Assembly: GCA_973895155.1 (NCBI GenBank)
Contig: OZ316898.1
Coordinates: 15,872,001 to 15,936,000 of the forward strand
Source: Marsupella aquatica
Lineage: Eukaryota; Marchantiophyta
Reading direction: 5' to 3'
DNA length: 64,000 nucleotides
The position numbers and the translations under genes are program-made. The notes below the pieces were generated by a model. The model made no database searches. It worked only from the letters and a program-made list of their open reading frames with translations, and was not told where the DNA came from. Each line of letters starts with the position of its first letter. Positions within the stretch are counted from its first letter, which is position 1. This document shows, one piece after another, positions 54,457 through 63,443 of this stretch.

Positions 54457-55540
54457 CCTTGCATGCTTATAAGTTCTACACTAAAATCAAAATGATAATT
54501 CTAGTAACAAGGGTAGTGGGTATTAAGAAAGGTTCAGGTGAAACTAAAATATTGTTAAACCCTATTTCACCATACTTGCAGACCAACACATCACGAAAAT
54601 TAGTTTTCTTACGACATATGATCCTAATATCTCCAAGAGAAAATGAAATAGGAATATCATTCGGACTCCTATTCAGATCCATGACTTCAATAAAGGACAA
54701 AGATGATGCACTCCCACTCCTCTCGGTACGACACCACTGGGTATATTATTGGCTCGTTAGAAACCATAACAACAGTTGCAAACTGAGCTCCAAAATGATA
54801 GGTTAGATGTTGCCTCATAGATGGTTTGTCTAAAAGATGGACTCTAATCGAAAACGGATTACGAAGGGGAAGATCAGGGATAACTCTCTCTCCTGGATTC
54901 ATGATGGCTCTTCTATTCCTTTGCTATCCGGGCCAAAGGACGCCCCACCCCTATATTCCCAAAGAAACCTTATTCCCTAAGGTCCCATCTATAAATCTAC
55001 CACTCATTCCTTTGCTATCCGGGCCAAAGGACGCCCCACTACTATGTTCAAGGCACAAAAGAGCTTCACAACCTTGAATGATAAACACTGCAAAATGAGG
55101 GGAGAGTGCCCCTCACCACTTTATTTATAGTGCACACCAAGAGGGCATGGATCAAGCCCAAGCACTTGGATGAAGGCCAAGTGTCAAACATCTAATACCT
55201 AAGAGTGTGCTAGTACTATTCATAGTTGGTGAAACTACTTTTAGTAGGTGGAACTACCATGCGTTGGTGGAACTACCATGCGTTGGTGGAACTACCATGC
55301 GTTGGTGGAACTACTATGCGCTGGTGGACCTACTGTGCGTTGGTAGAACCACTATGCGTTGGTGAATATTATTGTAGTTGGTGGAACTACTCACATGCAT
55401 TGGTGGAACTTCTATAGTCCGTTAATATAGCTAAAGAAGTTTAATAAAGTTTAAATTTAATAATCTAACTACTAAATTACTTATATAATCTATAGCATAT
55501 TAAAACAAACAATTTTTTATAACTTAAGAGAAAATCACGA
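54457..55540. other. AT-rich insert with direct repeats and a minisatellite
   Basis: The composition differs from the flanking gag-like blocks, suggesting a further insertion. A 34-bp direct repeat (starting ATTCCTTTGCTATCCGGGCC) occurs at 54915-54948 and 55005-55038. 55226-55412 is a 19-bp minisatellite. No gene recognised; no target duplication identified. Confidence 0.45.
55226..55412 (+). repeat. minisatellite, unit about 19 bp
   Basis: Tandem GTTGGTGGAACTACCATGC units, four near-perfect and several degenerate copies. Confidence 0.9.
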
Positions 55541-55545
55541 CAACG

Positions 55546-56340
55546 GTGGTGCAGGAGAACCACCCACCTCCAGTGGAACCAGCCCCTTCGACCGACTTAC
55601 CTCAAGGGCTGGATGTGTCCACTCCTACTCCCGCACGGGTTGGAGTCTGCCCGTGCCCGAATCCAGAAGGACATAGTCTAGACCATCCGGAACTCTTTGC
55701 GCCAGACACATTTTTGAACGGATTGTTGGAAGATTTCTCGCAATAGATCTCTTGGGACACCGGGGAATACATGGCCCGGAGGGTAGCCTACTTCTTCAAC
55801 CAAGAGTTGGTTGCGGCAGTAAGGGTAGGACATGCGCAGGCAGAGACAGCGCAGAGATTAGAGCGATATTGGGTTGAGTCTGCCTACCTGAAGGACAAAG
55901 TGGCAACCCTGGAGGCTGAACTCCAGCAACTATGACCTCAGGTAATGGCCACGGAGGACCAGGTTGCCGAGGCTAGAGCCCAAGCAGTGTTAACAATACA
56001 GGTCGGGCTCGAAAAGGACGTCGAGATCGTGCGGCTCCGGACCAAGATTGACGGTTTGGAGGGGCAAGCCGTCAGTTGGCAAAAGGATCTGGAGGAAGCT
56101 GACTCCCGGTCTCAGCGGGACACAACCAAGATTGACACTCTGAAGGCAGAGGTGGCGCGGCTTCAAGGAGAAGTCACAAAACAGGCCCAGTTGGTGGATA
56201 AGCTGACGAGTGACACCCAACAACTGGAGGAGGCATGCCAGAAAGCCGCAGAAGAGGTAGACGCGGTGAAGCGGGAGAACAAATCTCTGCTGGACCAGGT
56301 CCAGCTACTCAAGCAAGACACCGATAGGCTCAGAAGGTAG
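55546..56340 (+). pseudogene. coiled-coil gag-like protein, second block
   Basis: A Pro-rich head (NHPPPVEPAPSTDLPQGLDV) and PELFAPDTFLNGLLEDFSQ end at TAG 55744-55746; the same frame continues ISWDTGEYMARRVAYFFNQE, then TGA near 55935. After that comes a long heptad-repeat coiled coil (RLRTKIDGLEGQAVSWQKDL, LKAEVARLQGEVTKQAQLVD) to TAG at 56338. The layout parallels the protein at 61784-63016. No enzyme motif. Confidence 0.55.
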
Positions 56341-57317
56341 CGGGATAGCCGCTCCCACTCAGGCGGCTCTGGCAAGCGTGCCAGGCATTAGCGGTGGAGT
56401 ACGATTAAAATAGAGTAGGAGTAGCTAAATTAGGCTATAGGGACAAGCACCTGCCCTAGTTAAAGCAGCACTGCCATGCTGTACAACCTGCATAGATTAG
56501 GATCTTCTAATAAGACAAGCCGTTTTCCGGCCTGACAACCAGCTTAGTTAGGACTTTAGTTAGTGAATCTTTGGGCGCGAGGGCACTCCGTTCCTTGGCC
56601 CTTAGTATTTAGTGCGACCCTCGGTAGAGGCGAGGGGGGGATTTTTAGTCTCAGTGTTGGACATCCGCGATATGTGCGGGGAGTCCCAACCTCTGGGAGT
56701 GAAAGAGTACCAAGGGAAGGGTGTAGGACTAAGCTCGCTAGGCGAGTGCAGAGCCGGGCTCCGTTGTAGTGTACACCCTTGGCCTCGGACCTGTTCATTC
56801 CAAAGCTTTCGGGTCAACTAAGTGTACGCATATGTCTCCTATGTAGTAAAATCCTTTCCCATTATTTCCTTCGTGTAAATCGAGATTGTATGCTTGTGCG
56901 TATGTATATGTGTGAATCTCGTGTACAGGTGCCAACGCTTGGCCAAACGCACTACCCAAGTCATGCATGGGGTGCAGCTTGCGGGTAAGTAGTTGCGAGC
57001 CCGGGTTGAGTACCCATACCATCGAATCCGGATCAAAGGCGGACAACATGAAGGCTTAGAAGCCCGTAAGCCAGGGTCGATCCTGCTATCGACTGAGGTA
57101 CATTCTGGCGGCGGAACACAAACCATACCTAAGAGGTGTCCGTATATGACAATAGGCGCACTTAGCGCTAGTTTATGTGATTTAGGTGCATTCCGTGCCT
57201 CCCTCCCTGCCCGAACCCTCATATTGACAAAGGATGTGCTTGTCTAAGCTGAAGCTCGGGCTAAGGCCTAGGCTGACAACGTAACACCTGTCCTGTGAAA
57301 TTGAGGACATTAGAAAT

Positions 57318-57330
57318 AGCGCCTGGCGCT
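57318..57330. repeat. AGCGCCTGGCGCT palindrome in first intron of gene 2
   Basis: A perfect copy in the short intron (about 130 bases before insertion) between the ParB-like exon and exon 2. Confidence 0.9.
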
Positions 57331-57414
57331 AACCTAACAATACAACCTGAAAAAAGGGAGAAATTGTTGAAGGGAAACAATCAAATTTGGGAAGAGTAGT
57401 CGGTGGTGAAAGAA

Positions 57415-57987
57415 AACTCACTGGTTAACAATATGCATCGTTGCCTCAATCTCGATGATTGATGCCTTGTCTCCTTTGAAAATTGTGCATTGCACGCGAG
57501 GATGATACTTAGGATTCTCTGGACTCTTGTTTGTGACTTGAGTCCACGAAAACAACCAATGATTTCCATCAAAAACATAGAACATTTTGTCCTTGAGGAC
57601 GTGGAAAGTGGGGTCTGATTCACATTCTGCTTCAAACAACTGGTTCTCCATGATCCAAAGAGGATCCCAAGTGCCCCAAATTTCATCTGTACAAATCTGC
57701 GGATTACCTTGAGCGTTGGATGGCTGAATGAAAAAGCGCATGCCAATGGACGAATTGTATCCAGATGTCCGGAATGAGTCCTTCAGCTTCTCAATCGATT
57801 GACTGTTCCTTTGAAGAGTGTGCACAACCTCCATGTGAACGAGATGACATAAAGGAATTCTTGGAGGCTCCTTTGGTAACCCATTCGCATCAACTCCAAA
57901 TGACATCACGTGCTTTTCAATGACATTGACCACCAATTTCTCAATGTCATCGACATTCTGAACGGCAAACTCACCAACATGTTCCAT
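57415..57987 (-). pseudogene. ParB/methyltransferase gene 2, ParB-like exon
   Basis: The first ATG is at 57987 (MEHVGEFAVQNVDDIEKLVV). The ParB-like features are VHTLQRNSQSIEKLKDSFRT, GYNSSIGMRFFIQPSN and the loop FYVFDGNHWLFSW, equivalent to the ParB DGxHR-type loop and to SGQHS in the transposon 1 copy. The exon ends at HIVNQ with a CCA|GTGAGT donor (57410-57415). The exact phase with exon 2 is unclear because an element sits at the acceptor. No stop lies within this exon, the best preserved part of gene 2. Confidence 0.65.
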
Positions 57988-58541
57988 TTTCAATCGCCTC
58001 GGTTTGGACAAGGAAGCTCAACTTGACTGAGAGGATACTGCGCTGTGGAACGAGTTACTCTTTGACTTGAAACACAACTAGAATATGATGACTCTGAGGA
58101 TTGGGAATGGTTTGGCGACCCAGATCCCATTTCGATATACTCTCCCAACTGCGATGCGGAGATTTTTCCCGTTCAATTTTGTTTCGTACGGGAGTTTGTT
58201 TGGGAGTTTGTACGCTTAATCATGCGGATTCTCCTTACACGCATCCCTCAACGACACCAACGCAAATGAGAAGAATCTGCCTCAGCAGGAACAATTCCAA
58301 AGGAAGCAAAGTGCCCTAAATGTACAACGACTGGACCTCTGGCGACATGTGAGTCGGGGGACGTTGGACACCTGGAGCGAAATGCACCGTTGATTAAATT
58401 TGGGATTGACCAATAGACCTCACAATGCATAAAAAGGTATCTATTTAAGTTACCGTTGGCCTGCTACCTCCATAAATATTATACTCGAATTGACTAAAAT
58501 GTCCGTTGAAGTTACCGTTGAAGAGCGAGTCATTATTAGAT

Positions 58542-58906
58542 AGCGCCCGATGCTATCATTGGCGTCCGTTGTGAAGGTTCCTTCAATCTATTATGAACAT
58601 CATATTCATTCAAGAAATTGTAATTTAGCATAGAAGTTTTTACTAGCGCCAGGCACTAGTAAAATATTACAGTTTAGAACCTTCAAAAATTGACTCAAAG
58701 TTTCGTTAGCGCCTGGCGCTATCATAGGGATATGTCATTATGGTATCTTTATCCTCTCATATATAACACGGAAGATAATATTCCTTCGAGAACAGAACAT
58801 TTCTTTTCGAATAGTTTACTAGCGCCGGGCGCTAATAAACATTAACCTGATAACCGTTAAAGTTACTATTTGATTATCGAGTACTCCTTTGATAGCGCCT
58901 GGCGCT
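58542..58906. repeat. AGCGCC palindrome cluster between divergent genes of transposon 2
   Basis: Five copies: 58542-58554 (diverged), 58644-58656, 58708-58720, 58821-58833 and 58894-58906. They lie between the minus-strand ParB gene (start 57987) and the plus-strand gene (59105), alternating with GAAGTTACCGTT boxes (about 58450, 58510, 58917). The position mirrors the 28-bp array of transposon 1. Confidence 0.9.
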
Positions 58907-59104
58907 AGCATTGGGAGTTACCGTTACGGACCAGATATGCATGATACATATTTGTGCCTTGAAATTTATGTTCAAATTTTGATCAATAAGCTTTTCTTGG
59001 TAGGTGCTGACATGTGTAATTCCGTTACAAAATGACAAGCATTCATTGCTAATAGGTCACTTTGTCGTATTCGTAACGGTTTTATTCGGCACAAATGAAT
59101 TTAG

Positions 59105-60503
59105 GTGGCCTCACATTTCTGTACGCCATTTCCAATGGATTCACGAATTGTAATTTCTCGCTGTCCGCCTGGCGACCTCGTGACAATCCTTCTCGCCGAT
59201 CCTAAGAAAAATGATGAAATTTCTGAGGAATATCTTGCCACCAAGTTTGGAATTCCTAGGGAAAGCATACAGCAAATAGTTATCTTCGGAGAGGAAGTGG
59301 TGGTTGATGTTTATTTCATTGAAGGAGTTCGGTATTGGAGGTTGTGCGATGGGGTGAAGTATGACATCGTTAGTTTGGGAAAATTTGAGGTACCATCCTC
59401 CTCAAAGGGGAAGTTGAAAGTCGATTTGATTGACCTTTCAGATAGTATCAATGATGAAGATTTGGCGAAGCTTCATCTTCCTTAGAACAACGTGAAAATG
59501 GAGACGGTCCATGGGCGGACGACCAATTCAGTTGTGTATCGGAGGAGTACTCTTGATGCGATTCTACAATCAAAAGGCTAGAGTGAGATCTCTAGATTCA
59601 TGCGAAGGAATGATTACCAATTTGAGCAAGTATCAAGCTTGCCTGGCACGTACAATGGGAATATTGTTTTTGAACTGCCTCCAGTTATTGGAGTTTTCTC
59701 AAAAGGTGAACGCCTCCGGGACATGGATCGCGGCAAGGACTGCTACTATTGGACTCGGATTGTCACGACTTCCGCAAATGTTCTCCCAAAAAAGGTGTGG
59801 GATTTTGGGAAAGTCTTTTGCACGGGTTCCTTGGAATGTCGTAACCATTCATGTCAGTTTTGGGCCGAACATAAAAGGAGGAATGCAAAGTTCTGGGCAA
59901 GAGTTCCTAAGATTTCTGGACCGCACGTAGTTGGGCAACTCATTCTTGAGGGTGGGATTGTCTGTCATTATTGTTGGGAGCGCCCATTTTGTGTTGAGTC
60001 CTGTCCAGCGATGATGTTCTACATGTACGCGTCTTCCAAATTTGATGTCGAGTCTGCTAAGCATATGTCGTGGCTTGCCATTCACATCGGAGATCATAAC
60101 CATCTGAGCAAGCAAGTTTTTTCAAGAGAGGCAGAGAAAGTTGCAAAGATGCACATGGAACAAGGTTTGACTTTGAATCCACGTGCAACTGCGGCGGGTA
60201 TGAAGAACACAGTCACGGGGTCTCTTTTTAAGGCAATCTGTGAGTCGTCAATTCAAGACATGATCCCAATAGAAGAGACCAAGATTTTTGAATCTCTTCA
60301 AGTCATCTCAACGCCTCAGAAATTTGTGAACCTTCTGAGGAGTATCCGTCAAGACCAGAAAGGAAGAGGTGAATTGGAATTTCTGGTAAGCATGCAGAAG
60401 AACATTTCATTCCCATTTTTGCAAAAGTTCTTGTTGCCGGGACAAGGGTCTCGAGATGAGAGTGCACATATTTTCAAGATGTCCACTAAGGGTGAAGGCT
60501 ATG
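59105..60503 (+). pseudogene. zinc-binding protein of transposon 2, possible transposase N-terminus
   Basis: One frame runs from 59105 (likely ATG at 59135, MDSRIVISRCPPGDLV) to 60503, broken by TAG at 59483-59485 and 59579-59581. After a 120-residue N-terminal part it has a Cys/His region: CTGSLECRNHSCQFWA, GIVCHYCWERPFCVESC and HIGDHNHLSK. This spacing, ending in HxxxHxH, resembles GCM/FLYWCH/WRKY-like DNA-binding folds found at the start of some transposases. It continues with ATAAGMKNTVTGSLFKAICE and is cut by a family-C element after STKGEG. The catalytic part is not in the window. Function tentative. Confidence 0.5.
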
Positions 60504-61228
60504 GTGCGTCCCATGGCTCCCCAAACCCAAGAAACCCCCTGCGCAGGCCGATTCTCATAGGTTTCATCCTCAGCGAGGCCATTTCCGCGGCTTAGCGGCA
60601 TGGGACGCTGCTAACCTCCTTCTACTACTACTATTAACATTTTACACACATATACTGGACAGATCCTTCATCGGGTCATGAGATACGTAGCCGGCCTAAT
60701 CTAGGCCTTCCCTTGTATTCCCCTCCTTTTCTTTAGGTATATTTGGATTCCGCCGCCGGAATGATCCCCAATTGGCTTGGTTAAGCCGCTAAGACCTCTC
60801 TCAGCTCGACACATCTAACTCTCACTCCCTTGCTTACTTCCCTTCATCTATTAGTTGACGTGTGTGGTGCGTCCCATGGCTCCCTAAACCCAAGAAACCC
60901 CCCAGCTCAAGCCGATTCCCGCAGGTTTCGTGCTTGGCGAGGCCGTTTCCGCGGCTTAGCGGCATGGGACGCTGCTAACTTTCTACTACTACTATTAACA
61001 TTTTACACACATATACTAGACAGATCCTTCATCGGGTCATGAGATACGTAGCCGGCCTAATATAGGCCTTCCCCTGTCTTCCCCTGTCTTCCCCTCCGTC
61101 TTGTTAGGTATGTTTGGATTCCGCCACCGGAATGATCCCCAATAGGCTTGGTTAAGCCGCTAAGACCTCTCTCAGCTCGACACATCCAACTCTCACTCCC
61201 CTGCTTACTTTCCTTCCTTCTGTTGATG
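60504..61228 (-). repeat. tandem duplication of the 362-bp family C terminus
   Basis: Two units, each starting GTGCGTCCCATGGCTCC and running through ATACGTAGCCGGCCTAAT, CGGAATGATCCCCAAT and TAAGCCGCTAAGACCTCTC. A single diverged copy is present at 30285-30640 in the opposite orientation. Confidence 0.9.
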
Positions 61229-61783
61229 TGGGCACTCTTCACACAAGTTAATGCGACACACAAATAGCAAAATGACTCATTCTGACTGAGTCATACCATG
61301 CACTTGCCATACAAACAGTACATCTCATACACAAGTTCTGCGAACTAAGCCGTGAGGCCAACTCTATTCAGCTCTTAGGCATGAGGAAACATGAATATAC
61401 ACAAGGGTCACTGTATGACTAACCGAGAGCTTCTCGTACTACTTGATCCCAGCCCGGCTGGTGCAAACTAAAAACTTGCTAAAGAAGAGGCCCTGAGCTC
61501 CCCGCTGCCCAGGTACTTATCCTGGTAGTGGATCCGCCATTCTTTGCATCGTAAGCCTAATCTACTTAACAGTAATCTACTTGCCCAAATCTACCTATGT
61601 ACAGCAAGGCAGGAGCACAAGTGTTGCTCCTACCAGTGGGACCGCAATCCCACTAAGCTAAGTGTCAGGGCCGCTCCTGGTTCTGATCCTAATCCTAAAC
61701 GTGGAGATCCGCGCCCGCCCTGCCCACTCACGCCTCCTCCCTCCACGTCCGCCCTCCCTAAAAGGAACGGCGCCCTTGCACCG

Positions 61784-63016
61784 TCACGACACCGGTGGTG
61801 GATCCTTAATGGACGCCCCCAACGCTTCCTCCTCAGCCACTGCCGTAGGTTCATTCTCTGACAGATTACCTGCCCTTGACTGAGTCAACTCTCCATCGGC
61901 CTGACTGGGTCCACCTTCGGCTTCAGCCTCGACACCGGCCTCGGCAATACCCACGGCTTCGGCCTCAGCCACTCCCTCGGCTTCGGCCTCCCCTTCCCCT
62001 AGGGTAGTTGGATCCCTAGCCGTGATCCTGTCTGGGGTCGGTGCTGGGTCTACCTCCTTGATCACCACGGCCTGTGAAGTCGTATTACTCCTTGACCCTG
62101 AAGGTTTCCGCTTCTTCTTCGTTGGTGGCTTGGCAGCTGGTCCCTTCCCCTTCCCACTTACTTCCGGCACTGGTGCAGGTGGCGCGGCTTGTCCTTCGGC
62201 AATTACCACCCCTGGTAACTGGTTTGTCCCAACGGGAGATGGACCTGCTGCAGCTAAGCATTTAAATACTGCGGCTTGTTTCTTCAGCCGCTCTGTTTGG
62301 TTGTCGGCCCGCCGCTGTAGGTTCTCCATCTTCCTCGTGATTTCCTCCAACTCCTCTTGGGTTTCATCCAGGTCCTTACGTGCCCCCTCCAGCTCGTTTT
62401 TGGCCTCCTCCTGCTCCCTGTGGGCTTCCTCCAATTCCTTCTTCAAGGTAGCCCTCTCCTCCTGGGTTGCTCTTAGCTCCTTGTCGAGCTCTGCAATGAT
62501 GACAGACTCCATCTGGTTCATCTTGGCGTAAGTCTGTTCGAGCATCTCGTCCTTCTCCCTTAGGTCGGCCTTGAAGCTGGCCGTCAGGGACGCAAGCTCC
62601 TGCTGCAGCGCCATAATCCCTTGATAGGATTTTCCTAACTCGACCTCCTTCTGCTCAAGGGCTCCGCGGATTTTCTCGAGCTCCCCTTTCAACGCCCATT
62701 CCTTTCTTTGGGTCTCCGCCATGGCCCGGCTGTTGGCTGTTATGTGGGCCTCCTCTGTATTCTTCAGCTCTTGCTTCCACTTCTCCCTCTCTTTGATCGT
62801 GTCGGCCAACTCTTCTTGCGTCTGAGTCAGTTTATCCTTGATATTCTGATTATCAGCCTGCGCGGTGTCCAACTGCCCCTGCATGATGTTCAGCTCATGT
62901 CGTTTAATCCGCAGTTCATCTTGGGCTTTCTTGGCCGCCCTTAGATCTTCAATCTCGGCTTCCATCCTCCTAAGCCGCCGAATGACCTCGTCCTTCTTGC
63001 TTCTCTCTAAAGCCAC
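61784..63016 (-). CDS. family C coiled-coil gag-like protein
   Basis: About 410 residues. Residues 1-250 form a long coiled coil (RRLRRMEAEIEDLRAAKKAQ, LEKIRGALEQKEVELGKSYQ, EEITRKMENLQRRADNQTER), then a basic patch KPPTKKKRKPSGSRSN (likely nuclear localisation) and an acidic Ala/Glu-rich tail ending KDPPPVS. No zinc finger or protease. The methionine used is next to a telomere tract (63025-63071), so the real N-terminus may be the piece at 63054-63398. Similar coiled-coil proteins occur as gag-like products of non-autonomous plant elements. Confidence 0.55.
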   Translation of the reverse strand: MALERSKKDEVIRRLRRMEAEIEDLRAAKKAQDELRIKRHELNIMQGQLDTAQADNQNIKDKLTQTQEELADTIKEREKWKQELKNTEEAHITANSRAMAETQRKEWALKGELEKIRGALEQKEVELGKSYQGIMALQQELASLTASFKADLREKDEMLEQTYAKMNQMESVIIAELDKELRATQEERATLKKELEEAHREQEEAKNELEGARKDLDETQEELEEITRKMENLQRRADNQTERLKKQAAVFKCLAAAGPSPVGTNQLPGVVIAEGQAAPPAPVPEVSGKGKGPAAKPPTKKKRKPSGSRSNTTSQAVVIKEVDPAPTPDRITARDPTTLGEGEAEAEGVAEAEAVGIAEAGVEAEAEGGPSQADGELTQSRAGNLSENEPTAVAEEEALGASIKDPPPVS

Positions 63017-63024
63017 CGCTTCTT

Positions 63025-63071
63025 CCTAAACCCTAAACCCTAAACCCTAAACCCTAAACCCTAAACCCTAA
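63025..63071. repeat. interstitial telomeric tract, 6.7 units
   Basis: CCTAAA followed by six CCCTAAA-type units without error (plant telomere type, TTTAGGG on the other strand). It lies between two pieces of the family C coding region. Confidence 0.97.
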
Positions 63072-63415
63072 TTGGTGCTTCTCCAACTGCTCCCTATGGA
63101 AAAAGGGTCCTACCTCCAACTCCTCTCCAAAGATGCCGAGCGCAAGTTCCCCACACATCTCACCATACTCCATGGCTCTATTCTTAGCGTAGGTGGAGTA
63201 AGTAGAAGTGATCGGCATCGCCCATCGTGGCCTCTGCTCCCAAGCCGTCCTGCGGATCTCTTCAATCGTGGCTAGAGGTTTGCTTCCTTTTTCGGCTAGC
63301 CGCCTGATGTCCTCCGGCCAATCTCCTCCTGGTAAATCCTTTTCCTTAGCCAGGGCGGCCTCCTCCTCCTGCTTGATTCGCTCCTGAAATTCTTGCACCG
63401 TCTGTTTTATGCCGT
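63072..63415 (-). pseudogene. displaced N-terminal piece of family C protein
   Basis: About 110 residues on the minus strand: VQEFQERIKQEEEAALAKEK, PEDIRRLAEKGSKPLATIEE, STYSTYAKNRAMEYGEMCGE, ending GPFFHREQLEKHQ at the telomere tract. It looks like the part that would precede the coiled coil at 63016 in an intact protein. Both sides are bordered by telomeric repeats. Confidence 0.55.
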
Positions 63416-63443
63416 CCCTAAACCCTAAACCCTAAACCCTAAA
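63416..63443. repeat. interstitial telomeric tract, 4 units
   Basis: Four exact CCCTAAA units, joined at AAC to the duplicated coding piece (AACGCTTCCTCC also occurs at 61821). A short microhomology is visible at the join. Confidence 0.97.

Larger units (their letters stand above)
53149..57296 (+). mobile_element. 4.1-kb family-C-like element with 10-bp duplication at a splice acceptor
   Basis: The element 53159-57286 is flanked by CCTGTCCTGT on both sides (53149-53158, 57287-57296). Its ends are TGTGATGTTGCC and GACAACGTAACA, an imperfect inverted match. Content: a TATA-type promoter, gag-like coding blocks, a coiled-coil block, and a 3' part with CTGGCGGCGGAACACAAACC as in family C. No LTR pair is recognised. 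Removing it restores TTTCACAG|GACAGGCAG, the acceptor of exon 2 of gene 2. A 10-bp duplication is unusual for a retroelement. Because the repeat is itself 2 x CCTGT, a 5-bp event is also possible. Confidence 0.6.
34491..60503. mobile_element. transposon 2: large composite element (right end not in window)
   Basis: The boundary at about 34490 is where repeat A is interrupted. Inside are a minus-strand ParB/methyltransferase gene paralogous to the one in transposon 1, a divergent + gene with zinc-binding motifs, and at least 14 AGCGCCTGGCGCT-type palindromes confined to introns and intergenic gaps. It is interrupted by a 13.5-kb gypsy element, a 4.1-kb family-C-like element and, at 60504, another family-C copy. 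No right TIR is visible, so its extent and its kinship with transposon 1 are inferred from shared cargo and layout. Confidence 0.5.

Noticed and set aside
54476-54902. Possible organelle-derived coding fragment on the minus strand
   Set aside because: The short frames show no convincing match to any organelle protein I can recall.
63025-63443. Chromosome end
   Set aside because: The telomeric tracts are only 28 and 47 bases and are followed by ordinary sequence.
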